DNA of 64,000 nucleotides from Robiginitomaculum sp. (GCA_030949705.1 JAUZSF010000005.1:62001-126000); one strand, 5' to 3'; positions 38,403-48,531 are shown, counted from the first letter of the stretch. The notes: generated by a model from the sequence alone, not told the origin. A program made the numbers and translations.

Positions 38403-38683
38403 AAAACACCGTGAAAAACAGATTTACCCGAGGCGCGAACCTTTCATGCGGGAACTATGGTGTCAACGCATGACCATGCGCTTTGGCCATGCAATTTCAG
38501 TTCGTTATTCCTCTTTCTTTACAGGAACAGCCCTCAACCAGATGTGATCACCCGTGTATTGCGTAACGGCTCTATAATCCCCTAAACCAGAACAGGTTCA
38601 TTACCAATGGGTGCGCACCGCGCACTTTCGGTGTTATAGTCGCCCCCTATTGCGATATTTACAAACTCATACTGGAATAAAAA

Positions 38684-39232
38684 ATGCGTTTTTCGAATAC
38701 GATTTTTTCTTTGCCATCTTTTGTTGCCTTGTTATTTGCCTTTGGCATGGCCAGCATCGCCCACAGCCAAGCCCCTGAGACGAAGGACACCCCGTTCCGC
38801 CAGGTAACCCCTGCATTTTCTGTGGCCGGTCAGTTAAGCGTGGACGATATTAGACGGGCGGCAGCACAGGGGTATACGCTGGTCATCAATAATCGCCCCG
38901 ATGGCGAGGGTGGTCCGGATCAACCAACCAGCGCCGAACTGGAAAAAGCCGCCAAAGAAGTCGGCATTGATTATCTGTATACGCCCTTTCGTTCCGGGCA
39001 TGTCACCGATGAGGCCTTTAACCAGGCCAAAATGGTGCTGAGCAAACATGAAGGCAAAACTCTTTCTTTTTGCCGTTCAGGCACCCGCGCGATTACCGTC
39101 TGGGCAATGGCCCAAAGCGCCCTGGGCAATATGCCGCCCGATGACGCGATCAAGGCCGCCCGCGCGGCCGGGTATAATCTGGATCGACAGCGCCAGACCC
39201 TGCAAACCCTGGCCGCCGGCAAAACCCCCTGA
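38684..39232 (+). CDS. Exported DUF442 (TIGR01244) phosphatase-like protein
   Basis: The 182-residue protein has a signal peptide (hydrophobic LPSFVALLFAFGMASIAHS, cleaved before Q) and a DUF442 domain: FRQVTPAFSVAGQLSVDDIR, VINNRPDGEGGPDQP and the active-site loop FCRSGTRA, a CX5R protein-tyrosine-phosphatase signature. Family members are often fused to rhodanese or MBL sulfur-dioxygenase domains and lie near sulfide oxidation genes. Here a periplasmic copy stands alone, with an MBL hydrolase gene 1.4 kb away. Confidence 0.85.
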   Translation: MRFSNTIFSLPSFVALLFAFGMASIAHSQAPETKDTPFRQVTPAFSVAGQLSVDDIRRAAAQGYTLVINNRPDGEGGPDQPTSAELEKAAKEVGIDYLYTPFRSGHVTDEAFNQAKMVLSKHEGKTLSFCRSGTRAITVWAMAQSALGNMPPDDAIKAARAAGYNLDRQRQTLQTLAAGKTP

Positions 39233-39237
39233 TTTTT

Positions 39238-39588
39238 TTAACGATGAATGACAATACGCGGAGACGGACAGTGCGCCGTGCGAGCCACCGGCACCTCAAC
39301 AAGGCCAGCCTCATCAGTCTTTACCAGATAGCGACCACAATCCTGGCCCGCGTCATTCTCAATAACCACGGTGGCTATTTCGCCAGGGACGCTCAGCAAT
39401 ACCCCGCGTCCGGGCAACGAGACCATCATCACCGGATTGTTTTTATGCACCATTGCGCTCGCTTTATGAACCGCTGGCGGCGTCGTTCCGGCCAAAGCCG
39501 ACGACGCCATTATCAGGGCCGCCCCCAGACCGGTCACCAGCCTGCAAGGCCATTTGGCTTGTTGTTTTACCTGATTTTTCTGTGCCAT
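39238..39588 (-). CDS. Small exported protein of unknown function
   Basis: ATG 39588 gives 116 residues with a signal peptide (LVTGLGAALIMASSALA, then GTTPP). The mature part is about 80 residues, with two Cys (DAGQDCGRY and AHCPSP) and an Ig-like beta pattern. The frame is open 99 bases further upstream but in a Cys/Arg-rich stretch without support. It is convergent with the DUF442 gene and divergent from the ATP-grasp-like gene. Confidence 0.5.
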   Translation of the reverse strand: MAQKNQVKQQAKWPCRLVTGLGAALIMASSALAGTTPPAVHKASAMVHKNNPVMMVSLPGRGVLLSVPGEIATVVIENDAGQDCGRYLVKTDEAGLVEVPVARTAHCPSPRIVIHR

Positions 39589-39662
39589 ATTGGAACGCGC
39601 TCCCCTGTGCCTGGGGGTCAATCCGCAAGGACTGCGCCGTGGCCAGCGGCACAAGGCTTTGC

Positions 39663-40637
39663 ATGGGTCGGCAAAGGGGTGGCACATTGATCCCCTCTAA
39701 ACCCTCATCGGCATGGTGGCACGATCTGGCGCTGGAACGGGGCGGCTTGCGGGCGGTAAAAACCGGGGCACTGATCCCCCTGTCCAGAGACAATCTGGTC
39801 GCCATCATGCGTGGCTTTGCCAATTATGCGGCGACTCAGGGACTGCGTCTGGGTACGCGCTTTGGTCCGGTGCGCCCCATGCGCATTGCCTTCACCCCGC
39901 ACCAGCCCCAGCCATGGCATTTGATCTGGTCGGTTCTGCATGTGGCCGGGGGCAAGATTGTCAGTGATCTGAACACCGCCGATGCCATTTTTTATTTTGA
40001 AGATATCACCACGCGTGATGCCTGCCCCCTGCAGGCGTTTTCATCCACACCACAGAGCCTGCGCCAGATCAATTGCGCCTGTCTGGATGTATCCAAATCA
40101 AAGGTGGGGCGGGTGTTTGAAGAGGTGTTTGGCTATCCCCTCAGCCTGGATCCCACCTGCTGGCACGGGCCAGCGGTAGAGAAATCAGAGCGCAACGGTG
40201 CCCATGACGGACGTATCATCACCTGTCCGGCAGAGCGCAAAGACGGCATGGTATACGAGCATGTGATCGACAATTCAGACAATGGCCGTTTTGTCGAGGA
40301 TTATCGCAGCCCCACCATCGGGGGTAAAATTGCGCTGGTTTATATCAAACAGCGATCAATGAATTATCGCTTTGCCAATACCAATGACCGGGTTTTGCTA
40401 AGACGACCGGAACAGATTTTCTCTGCGCAAGAACGCGAAAACCTGGCGCGATTCTGCAAGGCCATGGACCTTGACTGGGGTGGGATTGATGTCTTGCGTG
40501 ACCGGCAAAGCGGGCGGTTGTATGTGGTCGATGTCAATAAAACCGACATGGGGCCGCCAACGGCACTGGCCCTGATTGATCAGGTGCGCTCTGTGCGGCT
40601 ATTATCCCGGGCCTTTCGGGAGTATATGCACTCCTGA
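39663..40637 (+). CDS. ATP-grasp-like protein
   Basis: The product has 324 residues from ATG 39663. A TTG at 39687 with AAAGGGG 8 bases upstream is an attractive alternative. The C-terminal half resembles ATP-grasp enzymes: KIALVYIKQRSMNYRFANTN, then MDLDWGGIDVLRDRQSGRLY and VVDVNKTDMGPP, where D/N residues would bind Mg-ATP. The N-terminal half contains an AIFYFEDITTRD segment. Such proteins make carboxylate-amine or thiol ligations, or modify small molecules or peptides. The substrate cannot be inferred. It is followed after 18 bases by the MBL hydrolase gene. Confidence 0.6.
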   Translation: MGRQRGGTLIPSKPSSAWWHDLALERGGLRAVKTGALIPLSRDNLVAIMRGFANYAATQGLRLGTRFGPVRPMRIAFTPHQPQPWHLIWSVLHVAGGKIVSDLNTADAIFYFEDITTRDACPLQAFSSTPQSLRQINCACLDVSKSKVGRVFEEVFGYPLSLDPTCWHGPAVEKSERNGAHDGRIITCPAERKDGMVYEHVIDNSDNGRFVEDYRSPTIGGKIALVYIKQRSMNYRFANTNDRVLLRRPEQIFSAQERENLARFCKAMDLDWGGIDVLRDRQSGRLYVVDVNKTDMGPPTALALIDQVRSVRLLSRAFREYMHS

Positions 40638-40655
40638 ACCCACAGAGGGAGCCCC

Positions 40656-41558
40656 ATGGCCAGCCCAATCCCTTATATTCGCGAATTTGATCCCAAGTAT
40701 GGCAAATTGGTCCGGATCTCTGCCAATGTACGCCGCCTGACGGCCCAGAACCCCAGTCCGTTTTCCGGCTGGGGTACCAATGTCTATATCATTGGCCAGA
40801 ACGCGGTGGACCTGATTGACCCCGGCCCGGATACGGATGCGCATTTTGACACGCTGATCAAGGTGCTGGGTGACGAGAAAGTTCGCCGGATTTTTGTTAC
40901 CCATCACCATCTTGATCATTCGCCCATGGCCAATCGGCTGGCGGTGCACTTTGGCTGTCAAACCTATGGATATGGCCGCCCCAAGACACCCCTGACCCCG
41001 GCCGGAGTGCAAATGGAGGCCGGGGATGATGACGCCTTTACCCCCGCCATCAAGGTACAGGACGGGGAGATATTTGAAGGCGACGGGTGGAGCCTGGAGG
41101 CCATTCATACCCCCGGCCATACCTCCAACCATATGTGTTATGCGGTTCAGGAAGATAACGGCCTGATCTGTGGGGATCATATCATGGCCTGGGCCACCTC
41201 GGTGATCAGCCCGCCTGATGGGGATATGAAGGATTATCTGGCCTCGCTGCACAAGGTATTGGATCGCCGGTTCAGCACTTTATGGCCAGGCCATGGGGCG
41301 GCCATCACCGCCCCGACGCCCTTTATTGAGGCCTATATCGCCCATCGCCACGCCCGTAATGCGCAAATCCTGGAGCAACTGGCCCAGGGGCAAAGCCAGA
41401 TCAAGGCCATGGTACCCATCATGTATGCGGATGTGGACCCGGGTCTTTACCCTGCCGCCTGTCATTCCGTGCTGGCCCATATGATCCACATGGTGAAGAC
41501 CGGCGCGGTTCAATGCGATGGTGTCCCGAAACTGGAGAGTCGGTACCGCTTACCTTGA
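40656..41558 (+). CDS. MBL-fold metallo-hydrolase (LACTB2-like)
   Basis: The 300-residue protein has the metallo-beta-lactamase signature THHHLDHSP, then HTPGHTSNH, CGDHIMAW and LWPGHGAAI, so all metal ligands are present. A C-terminal helical domain (RHARNAQILEQLAQGQSQIK; LAHMIHMVKTGAVQCDG) fits the winged-helix end of LACTB2-type hydrolases, some of which act on RNA or thioesters. The start follows GAGGGAG. It is probably co-transcribed with the ATP-grasp-like gene. Confidence 0.88.
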   Translation: MASPIPYIREFDPKYGKLVRISANVRRLTAQNPSPFSGWGTNVYIIGQNAVDLIDPGPDTDAHFDTLIKVLGDEKVRRIFVTHHHLDHSPMANRLAVHFGCQTYGYGRPKTPLTPAGVQMEAGDDDAFTPAIKVQDGEIFEGDGWSLEAIHTPGHTSNHMCYAVQEDNGLICGDHIMAWATSVISPPDGDMKDYLASLHKVLDRRFSTLWPGHGAAITAPTPFIEAYIAHRHARNAQILEQLAQGQSQIKAMVPIMYADVDPGLYPAACHSVLAHMIHMVKTGAVQCDGVPKLESRYRLP

Positions 41559-41561
41559 CCC

Positions 41562-41924
41562 TTACCAGGCCACCCAGGAGCGCGGATGATCAATGGGACG
41601 GTTTTCCACCGCGCGCAGCAGACCCACAATCACCCGCGCCAGATACCAGACATATAAAACCGGGATCAGCAAAAACCCGATCAGGACAAAGCACAGCAGC
41701 ACCACCATCAGGCCATAGAGCAGGTTCAGCCAGAAGGTACGGATCTGGAAGATAAAATGACTGCGCGGCCCAGGCGGTGCGTCTTTGGCCGCGCTATAGG
41801 CGATAATGACGCCAATAATGCCTAAAAAAGGCACCACCGTATTGATCAGGTATAAGATATAGACCAGCTTGGTTTTTTGCTTCAGTTCTTCCGCGGGGTT
41901 TGGCACGGCTTCCATATCAATCAT
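41562..41924 (-). CDS. DUF4870-like small membrane protein
   Basis: The 120-residue protein has three hydrophobic segments (YILYLINTVVPFLGIIGVII; LLYGLMVVLLCFVLIGFLLI; YVWYLARVIVGLLRAV) and the motif HFIFQIRTFW, typical of DUF4870/Tic20-like small membrane proteins. The function of the family is unknown. It converges with the MBL hydrolase gene. Confidence 0.72.
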   Translation of the reverse strand: MIDMEAVPNPAEELKQKTKLVYILYLINTVVPFLGIIGVIIAYSAAKDAPPGPRSHFIFQIRTFWLNLLYGLMVVLLCFVLIGFLLIPVLYVWYLARVIVGLLRAVENRPIDHPRSWVAW

Positions 41925-42019
41925 GTGTTTGTCTCGCCTTTATCAAAAATATTCTGGCCGCCCAACGTCGCAAGGGTTAGCATGCTCAAAACCAAAGTGG
42001 AAACACCAAAGAGAAAAGC

Positions 42020-42340
42020 ATGCTGAGCGTTACAACAGATTTCATTCCGGGCCGAAGCATTGAAACTTCGCTGGGCATTGCCCGGGGCAGTGTGGTGCGC
42101 GCACGCTTTATCGGCCGTGACTTTATTGCCGGCCTGCGCAATCTGGTGGGCGGCGAAGTGAATGAATACACCAATTTATTGGCAGAATCGCGCGAGCAGG
42201 CGCTGGAACGCATGCTGGCACATGCCCAATCCCTGGGGGCCGATGCGGTGATCAATGTACGCTTTACCTCGAACACCATTATGGAGGGGACGGCCGAAAT
42301 GCTTGCCTATGGTACCGCCGTGACCCTGAAATCCGCATGA
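42020..42340 (+). CDS. UPF0145 (YbjQ) family protein
   Basis: This 106-residue protein matches the YbjQ/UPF0145 fold: GRSIETSLGIARGSVVRARF, EYTNLLAESREQALERMLAH and GADAVINVRFTSNTIMEGTA. It forms oligomeric rings in structures of the family, with no proven activity. The stop overlaps the start of lepB by four bases. Confidence 0.88.
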   Translation: MLSVTTDFIPGRSIETSLGIARGSVVRARFIGRDFIAGLRNLVGGEVNEYTNLLAESREQALERMLAHAQSLGADAVINVRFTSNTIMEGTAEMLAYGTAVTLKSA

Positions 42341-43098
42341 ATCCTGAATTATTGAATAAAATCAAAGCAGAAGTCATTGACTGGGCGCGTTTTATTGCTC
42401 TGTTTCTGATCGGGTTTTATGTGTTTTCCACGCTGTTTTATGCGTTGTTTTATATTCCATCGGGCTCTATGCGGCCAACGCTGGAGGTCGGCGATCGCTT
42501 CATAGCCTCCAAATGGGCCTATGGCTGGTCGCGGCAATCCCTGCCCTGGGGCGCAGCGCGGCTATTGCCCGAAGGCAAGGGTCGAATTTTTGGACGCATC
42601 CCCAAGAGAGGCGATGTCGTGGTTTTTGTGAACCCCAAAAACAATATGGTGATGATCAAGCGCGTGGTCGGCCTGCCGGGCGATGTGATCGAGACCCGTG
42701 GTGGCCGGCTGTATATCAATGGCGACCGGGTGCCACGTACATTTTTACGGATTTCCCGGTTTCGGGATCATTACGGCCAGATCAGAACCGCCCAGGTGTA
42801 TTCCGAAAATTTCCCGGGCAAGCAACGCGCCCACACCATTTACGAATTTTCTGATCAAATGGTCCTGCAAGGCTGGTCCCCGGATGATTCCGGACCGTTT
42901 ACCGTCAAGGATGGTCATGTTTTCATGATGGGGGATAATCGCGATAACTCTAATGACAGCCGTTCGCCCAACGGACCGGGTCAGGTGCCTTTGGAAAATC
43001 TGGTTGGCAAGGCCCAAACCGTGGTGTTTACCCTGGCTCGATGCCGCCGGGAACCGGGTCTGGACTGCCCGGCCGGGCGGTTATGGCGACTGTTTTAG
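42337..43098 (+). CDS. lepB: Signal peptidase I
   Basis: LepB cleaves signal peptides of exported proteins at the outer face of the inner membrane. In 253 residues it has one N-terminal span (FIALFLIGFYVFSTLFYALF), the nucleophile Ser in IPSGSMRPTLEVGD, the general-base Lys in VMIKRVVGLPGD, and the MGDNRDNSNDSR box. It overlaps the YbjQ gene (ATGA) and its stop overlaps the stop of the opposite acyltransferase gene. Confidence 0.96.
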   Translation: MNPELLNKIKAEVIDWARFIALFLIGFYVFSTLFYALFYIPSGSMRPTLEVGDRFIASKWAYGWSRQSLPWGAARLLPEGKGRIFGRIPKRGDVVVFVNPKNNMVMIKRVVGLPGDVIETRGGRLYINGDRVPRTFLRISRFRDHYGQIRTAQVYSENFPGKQRAHTIYEFSDQMVLQGWSPDDSGPFTVKDGHVFMMGDNRDNSNDSRSPNGPGQVPLENLVGKAQTVVFTLARCRREPGLDCPAGRLWRLF

Positions 43099-44186
43099 GA
43101 CGAGCCAACCCGCAAGCCCAGATGAAGATCATGACGGCGCATAACTTTGCCGGGCCAGCTGGATACCGGCCCCAGCGGCAGGGCCTCGATAATGCCGCGC
43201 AAATCATATTCCAGCGCCCGCACCCGCGCCGACAAGGTGTTTGCGCCAACAAAGCCGCCGCACAGGGGCCGCGCCGCATTGGCCAGATTAAGCTTGAAGC
43301 GATAATCGCCCGCGCCCAGATCGATTTCGGCAATGCCATTGGCACAGGCATATTCGATCATTTCCTCGAACAGGATCAAACCGGGCGAAAAGTGCGACAG
43401 TGCCGGATCATGGGCAATAAACCAGCTGTGCAATACCGGGCCGGAACGCAAGCATAAATTCAGGGCGGCCAGATGATCACCGGCATAGAGCACAAACAGC
43501 TCAGCGGTTAAATCCTCGTCCTGGCGCTGAAAAAGATCCCGCACCAGCGACAAGGCCCAGTCGCGGGTAAAAATATCGGTCTGGCCAGTACGTCTGTACT
43601 GATCGCATTTCCAGGTAATCAACTGATCCAGGGCGGCGCGGTCCCGGCAATTGGCCTCCAGACTTACCGGGCCAATATCGCGTGACAATTTGCGTTTGCG
43701 CTTGCGGGCTCGTTTGGTCTCGCTGGACCCGGCCTCGCGCCGGTGATTGATATAGGCCTCATAGCCTTCGGACAGATTGATCACCCGCGAGACATGAATT
43801 TCGCGGGCATGGCGCGCAAAGGAGGATTGTTTGGCCAGTAAATTACCAAAATCATAGCGCCCCGCCCCGGTGCTCTTCAGCAAGGCATCCATGGCTAAAA
43901 CCTGACCGGAAATCCCAATGGCCCCCTGATAATCGCATAACGGCCCCCCGGCCGGTTGCAACACCAGCCGCGAAGGACGCTGTAATGGCAGATAGGCGCA
44001 TTTGCGGCCCGCCAGGTCATGAAAGATAGCAATCCGAATATCCTCGCGGGCCCGCGACACGGCTTTTGCCCAGCCGGCGGTATAATATGGACTGACCAGA
44101 TCCGGATCAGCCCGTCGCCAGTTCTGCCACTGCACCAGGTCATCTGCGCTCAACTCGTTCGGCCTGACCAGCTCGATCGTCTTCAT
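43095..44186 (-). CDS. BioF2/CelD-like acetyltransferase (GNAT superfamily)
   Basis: ATG 44186 with AAAGGGA 7 bases upstream gives 363 residues. The domain order is a N-terminal half of a GNAT fold (SPYYTAGWAKAVSRAREDIR, CAYLPLQRPSRLVLQPAGG), an Arg/Lys-rich loop (ETKRARKRKRKLSRD) and a second half with LFVLYAGDHLAALNLCLRSG, LSHFSPGLILFEEMIEYACA and DLGAGDYRFKLNLANAARP, the signature of BioF2-type enzymes (CelD/BcsL). Homologues take part in polysaccharide or peptide acylation. Its stop overlaps the lepB stop by three bases. Confidence 0.82.
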   Translation of the reverse strand: MKTIELVRPNELSADDLVQWQNWRRADPDLVSPYYTAGWAKAVSRAREDIRIAIFHDLAGRKCAYLPLQRPSRLVLQPAGGPLCDYQGAIGISGQVLAMDALLKSTGAGRYDFGNLLAKQSSFARHAREIHVSRVINLSEGYEAYINHRREAGSSETKRARKRKRKLSRDIGPVSLEANCRDRAALDQLITWKCDQYRRTGQTDIFTRDWALSLVRDLFQRQDEDLTAELFVLYAGDHLAALNLCLRSGPVLHSWFIAHDPALSHFSPGLILFEEMIEYACANGIAEIDLGAGDYRFKLNLANAARPLCGGFVGANTLSARVRALEYDLRGIIEALPLGPVSSWPGKVMRRHDLHLGLRVGSS

Positions 44187-44266
44187 CACCATTCCCTTTT
44201 GTCCCCGGGGCATGATGGCAAAGAAAGATTAAGAAACGGCTGAGCCGATTGTTACAATCTGAATGA

Positions 44267-46330
44267 TTATCGACGCGCATACGCGGATGATGGCGTGAAA
44301 AACACCATTCGCAAAAAGGCATCTTCGGCGGCGCGCAACGCCAATACATTTTCGCTTTTCAAAAAGCCATGCCCCTCGTCCCCGGCCATCATAAACCAGA
44401 CCGGCACGTCATTTGCCTTGGCCGATTGCAACATTTGTTCGCTTTCACTGGCCGGCACCCGGGGGTCATTTCGTCCCTGAACAATCAATAAAGGGGCACG
44501 GATTTTATCGGCATGATGAAGCGGCGAAATAGCGTTTAGAAAGGCGCGCATTTGCGGATCCCGCTCATCACCATATTCCATGCGCCGCAAATCCCGGCGG
44601 TAATCCTTGGTATTTTCCAGAAACGTAACAAAATTGGATATACCGACAATATCCACCCCCCCGGCCAGCTTGTCCGGATAAAGGGTCATGGCCGCCAATA
44701 CCATATAACCACCATACGAGCCCCCGTGGACAACAATGCGCGAAGCGTCAAATTCCTTTCGGCTGCGGATCCAGTCGATCAGCGCACCAATATCGCGAAC
44801 CGCATCCTGGCGTAAAATGCCATCATCCAGCGCCACATAATCACCGCCATAACCGGTGGAACCGCGCACATTGGGGGCAATGACCGCGGCCCCCAGCTCC
44901 TGCACCCAATACTGAAAGCGCGGTGAGAAACGGGGTCTATATTGGGCTTCGGGACCACCATGGATGGAGATTATCACCGGGACCGGCCGCTTTGATGTGG
45001 GTTTGGGCCTGTAAATATAGGCCGGGATCAGGCGCCGGCGACCATCTTCTTCAGCAAAAGAACGATAATGGATCAATCTGGCCGGGCGAAAACTCTGGGG
45101 CTGCCCAGCATCAGGAGGGGCAGATGTCCATGGCGATAGCCGCTTGGATCGTCGGTTATACACCCATGCCCCCGCCGGGTGACGAGCCCCATCAAAGGTA
45201 AAGCCCAGACGCCGCCCCGAAGGATCAAAGGCCAGTCTGGAGATAACCCCGGCTGGCATTTTTGGCGAAGCCAGCACCCGGCCGTTTTGCGCGTGCGCCA
45301 CAATCAGTCTGGACTGGCCATCAATATTGACCGCATAGGCCAGATGTTTGCCATCCCGGGAGAGCGCAAAATCCGTAATATCGCCCCTGAACTCAGGGTT
45401 TAGGACCGCCTTGGTGCCATCCTGCACATGGATGCGCAACAGGCTGATAAAATCACGACCTTCATCACTGAGCACAATGACGGCCTGACCATCATGGGAA
45501 AATCGGCCCATGCCATAGGCCACCGGATAGGGCGTGGCATTGATGTCCCTGATGGCCCCGGTCCGGGTATCCAGCACATAAAGACGGCCTTCGCTGACTG
45601 ATATATATTTCAACAGCAATAAATAGCGATTGTCCGGCGAAATATCCTGTACCAGCCAGACCCCTTCGCCCTGGAACACCACACGGCGGCCGCGTGCGGG
45701 ATTATCCAGCGGCGCCATCAGGATATCCCAATTGGGACTGTCCCCGCTACTCCGTTGCCAGGCAATCCATTGCCCATCGGCGGAAAAGATAAAGCCGGTA
45801 TTTCGGTACTGTTGATCGGTAAAGGCGATCGATGCAGTTTGTCCAACGCTAAACAAATGGCCCTGATATTGTTCATTACCTCCGGCATCGCGGCTGGCGA
45901 TAAAATGCCGCCCATCGGGCGAGGGGATGATTTCCCGGGCCGGTTCACGAAAATGCGTTAGTTGAACCGGTGAGGGCGGGTCATGACGCATGGGTTCAAC
46001 ATGCATGCCTTCGCCGGCCCGCGAACGATAGATAAAGCCCTGCCGGGCATGACCCTTGCGCCGTCTGGAGATTTTGGGATCCTTGAACAAATAGGCTTGG
46101 CGTGTGCGCCCCACCCGGGAGGTGGCCAAAATGCCGGAGAACATCCACCCCTGAAAATAATATTGCCGGGTATTGTGATAACGCCTGATATTTTCCAGAA
46201 CCTTGGCCGAGGGTTCGGGAATATTTTCGGTGATCAGCGCGCCCTTCACCACGCGTTCTGCACGGGCTGTCCCTGCACTTGCCAAGACCAGCGCCAACAG
46301 AAAAAAGACGGGGGCTTTGCAGGGGATCAT
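44267..46330 (-). CDS. Exported S9-family peptidase (prolyl oligopeptidase-like)
   Basis: ATG 46330 (GGGGTGGAG 6 bases before) gives 687 residues with a signal peptide (APVFFLLALVLASAGTARA). The N-terminal beta-propeller (residues 60-400) shows repeated SPDGRHFIAS and FSADGQWIAW blades; the C-terminal alpha/beta hydrolase has the nucleophile in HGGSYGGYM, Asp in QGRNDPRVP and His in GDEGHGF. It cleaves peptides in the periplasm, consistent with the peptide transport genes of the window. It follows the his operon by about 107 bases on the same strand. Confidence 0.9.
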   Translation of the reverse strand: MIPCKAPVFFLLALVLASAGTARAERVVKGALITENIPEPSAKVLENIRRYHNTRQYYFQGWMFSGILATSRVGRTRQAYLFKDPKISRRRKGHARQGFIYRSRAGEGMHVEPMRHDPPSPVQLTHFREPAREIIPSPDGRHFIASRDAGGNEQYQGHLFSVGQTASIAFTDQQYRNTGFIFSADGQWIAWQRSSGDSPNWDILMAPLDNPARGRRVVFQGEGVWLVQDISPDNRYLLLLKYISVSEGRLYVLDTRTGAIRDINATPYPVAYGMGRFSHDGQAVIVLSDEGRDFISLLRIHVQDGTKAVLNPEFRGDITDFALSRDGKHLAYAVNIDGQSRLIVAHAQNGRVLASPKMPAGVISRLAFDPSGRRLGFTFDGARHPAGAWVYNRRSKRLSPWTSAPPDAGQPQSFRPARLIHYRSFAEEDGRRRLIPAYIYRPKPTSKRPVPVIISIHGGPEAQYRPRFSPRFQYWVQELGAAVIAPNVRGSTGYGGDYVALDDGILRQDAVRDIGALIDWIRSRKEFDASRIVVHGGSYGGYMVLAAMTLYPDKLAGGVDIVGISNFVTFLENTKDYRRDLRRMEYGDERDPQMRAFLNAISPLHHADKIRAPLLIVQGRNDPRVPASESEQMLQSAKANDVPVWFMMAGDEGHGFLKSENVLALRAAEDAFLRMVFFTPSSAYARR

Positions 46331-46436
46331 CGCATACTCCACCCCAAAGACTATGTCGTTACGTCAATATTGCCAAGTTCACAGACGTCAAGACGCAGCA
46401 CAGGCCTGACCGGGCACTCTTTTGGCCTACAATAGA

Positions 46437-47054
46437 TTATTGCTGGTGACGATCTTGCAAAACCTTCACCACCTCATCCAGACCCAGCCCTTTGGCGCGC
46501 AACAGCACCATCAAATGATAGAGCAGATCGGCGGCCTCTTCGGGCAATTTGTCGGGATCATTGCTAAGCGCCGCCAGGGCCACCTCGACCCCTTCTTCGC
46601 CGACTTTCTGGGCGGCACGCTCGATCGGGCCGCTCAACAGAGTGGCCGTATAGCTCGTATCCGGATCGGCTTTGGCGCGACCATCAATGACCCGGCCCAA
46701 TTTGCCCAGCCAGGGCAGGGATGCCGCGGCTGCTTCTGCAAAGCAGGATCGAGTGCCGTTATGACAGGTTGGCCCGTTTGGGCGTGCCTGCACCAACAGG
46801 GTGTCGCGATCACAATCGGTATCGATGGACACCAGCGCCAGGGTGTGGCCGCTGGTTTCGCCCTTTTGCCAGAGGGTTTGGCGCGAACGGCTGTAAAACG
46901 TCACGTTCTGGCTTTGCAGGGTCTGCTCCAGCGCCTCTTCATTCATATAGCCCAACATCAGCACATCGCCGCACAGGGCATCCTGTACGATCACCGGGAT
47001 CAGGCCTTGGCCTTTCTGCCAATCCAGATTTTGCAGGGCTTTGGGCAGGCTCAT
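46437..47054 (-). CDS. hisIE: Bifunctional phosphoribosyl-AMP cyclohydrolase / phosphoribosyl-ATP pyrophosphatase
   Basis: This enzyme carries out steps 2 and 3 of histidine synthesis. The N-terminal HisI half shows [20 protein letters not shown] and the zinc/Mg region [13 protein letters not shown] plus [12 protein letters not shown]; the C-terminal HisE half has [13 protein letters not shown] and [13 protein letters not shown]. The fused form is common in enterobacteria and Bacteroidetes, less so in alphaproteobacteria, which usually carry separate genes. It overlaps hisF by four bases and ends the operon. Confidence 0.95.
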   Translation of the reverse strand: MSLPKALQNLDWQKGQGLIPVIVQDALCGDVLMLGYMNEEALEQTLQSQNVTFYSRSRQTLWQKGETSGHTLALVSIDTDCDRDTLLVQARPNGPTCHNGTRSCFAEAAAASLPWLGKLGRVIDGRAKADPDTSYTATLLSGPIERAAQKVGEEGVEVALAALSNDPDKLPEEAADLLYHLMVLLRAKGLGLDEVVKVLQDRHQQ

Positions 47055-47818
47055 GGTCGTACCTCGATCTTATGGTCACGCAAAACGTCTTTCAGGGCCG
47101 GTATGGAGATGATTGCCTTGTGAAATACACTGGCCGCCAAGGCGCCATCAACATTGGCCTTGGCAAACACATCGACAAAATCCTGGGCGCACCCCGCCCC
47201 GCCCGAAGCGATCAGCGGCACCTTACAGAGCGCGCGCATGACGCGTAATTGTTTTATGTCATATCCGGCGCGGCGGCCATCTTCGTTCATACAGTTCAGC
47301 ACAATTTCACCAGCACCGCGCCGTTGCACGTCGCAGATCCAGTCGCGGGTTTTCCATGGCGTGGTAATGGTCTTGTCCGGATCGCCGGTCATCGCCTTGA
47401 CCTGCCAGTCTTCGCCATCCCAATAGCTGTCGATGCCCACCACCACACACTGGCTGCCAAAACGACCCACCAGCGCATTGATCAGGTCCGGATTGGCCAG
47501 CGCCGGCGAATTAATCGACACCTTGTCCGCCCCGGCGGCCAGTATCATCTGTGCATCTTCAATGCTGGCAATACCGCCCGCGACGGTAAAGGGAATGTCC
47601 AGCTCTTTCGCCACCTGCGAGACCCAGCCCGCATCCACACGGCGCCCTTGAGGGCTGGCGGTAATATCATAAAAGACCAGCTCGTCCGCGCCCTCATCAC
47701 GATAGCGCCGGGCCAGGTCCACCGCTTCGCCCACCACTTCATGGCCGGCAAATTGCACACCTTTGACCACCATCCCGTTCATGACATCCAGGCAGGGGAT
47801 TATACGTCGGGCGAGCAT
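47051..47818 (-). CDS. hisF: Imidazole glycerol phosphate synthase, cyclase subunit
   Basis: HisF, with the glutaminase HisH, makes imidazole glycerol phosphate and AICAR. The 255-residue TIM barrel shows [52 protein letters not shown] and [14 protein letters not shown], with the catalytic Asp residues (D11 and D130-like). It overlaps hisA by 19 bases and hisIE by four. Confidence 0.97.
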   Translation of the reverse strand: MLARRIIPCLDVMNGMVVKGVQFAGHEVVGEAVDLARRYRDEGADELVFYDITASPQGRRVDAGWVSQVAKELDIPFTVAGGIASIEDAQMILAAGADKVSINSPALANPDLINALVGRFGSQCVVVGIDSYWDGEDWQVKAMTGDPDKTITTPWKTRDWICDVQRRGAGEIVLNCMNEDGRRAGYDIKQLRVMRALCKVPLIASGGAGCAQDFVDVFAKANVDGALAASVFHKAIISIPALKDVLRDHKIEVRP

Positions 47819-48531
47819 GACAGAGCCTCTTCCAGCGTAAATTTGTTTTCATATAAAGCCTTGCCGATAATCACGCCATTGGCGCCCGCCCCATAGGCGG
47901 CGCGAATGTCATCCACACAGCCAATGCCGCCCGAGGCCAGCAAAGACAGACCCGGGAACTGCGCTTTTATTTCTGTATAGAGCGCGGCATTGGTGCCGCC
48001 CAACACCCCATCACGATCAATATCGGTCACCAACAGATTTTTGACCGTGCCTTCATAGGCAGCCAGTATGTCCCACAGGGATTGTGAAGTGCTTTCCTGC
48101 CAGCCGCGGATGGCCGGAATCGGTGTCCCATTTTCAAGGCGTATATCCAGTGCCAGCACGATACGCTCTGCACCAAATTCCCACAGCCAGTTTTGCACGG
48201 TTTCAATGTTTGTAACCGCCAGCGAACCAATGATCACCCGGCGGACGCCGCCGCCCAGCAGGGTCTCTATGTCATCACCGGAGCGAATGCCGCCACCGGC
48301 CTGCACCTGTAGGCCTGAAAATTTGGCCAAACGACAAACCAAATTACTTTGGCAAGGCTCCCCCGCTTTGGCCCCATCCAGATCCACCACATGCAGGGCC
48401 CTTGCCCCGGCCTCGGCAAAAGAGTTGGCCCTGGCCAGCGGGTCCGCATCATAAAGGCTTTTTTGGGTAAAATCGCCTTTATGCAAGCGTACACAACGGC
48501 CATCCATCAAATCTATCGCCGGCCAGATCAT
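47800..48531 (-). CDS. hisA: ProFAR isomerase
   Basis: HisA isomerises ProFAR to PRFAR in step 4. ATG 48531 is chosen since [20 protein letters not shown] is the family start; the frame is open a further 72 bases. The 243-residue barrel shows [27 protein letters not shown] and [13 protein letters not shown] (catalytic Asp). Its first codons overlap the stop of hisH (ATGA). Confidence 0.96.
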   Translation of the reverse strand: MIWPAIDLMDGRCVRLHKGDFTQKSLYDADPLARANSFAEAGARALHVVDLDGAKAGEPCQSNLVCRLAKFSGLQVQAGGGIRSGDDIETLLGGGVRRVIIGSLAVTNIETVQNWLWEFGAERIVLALDIRLENGTPIPAIRGWQESTSQSLWDILAAYEGTVKNLLVTDIDRDGVLGGTNAALYTEIKAQFPGLSLLASGGIGCVDDIRAAYGAGANGVIIGKALYENKFTLEEALSCSPDV

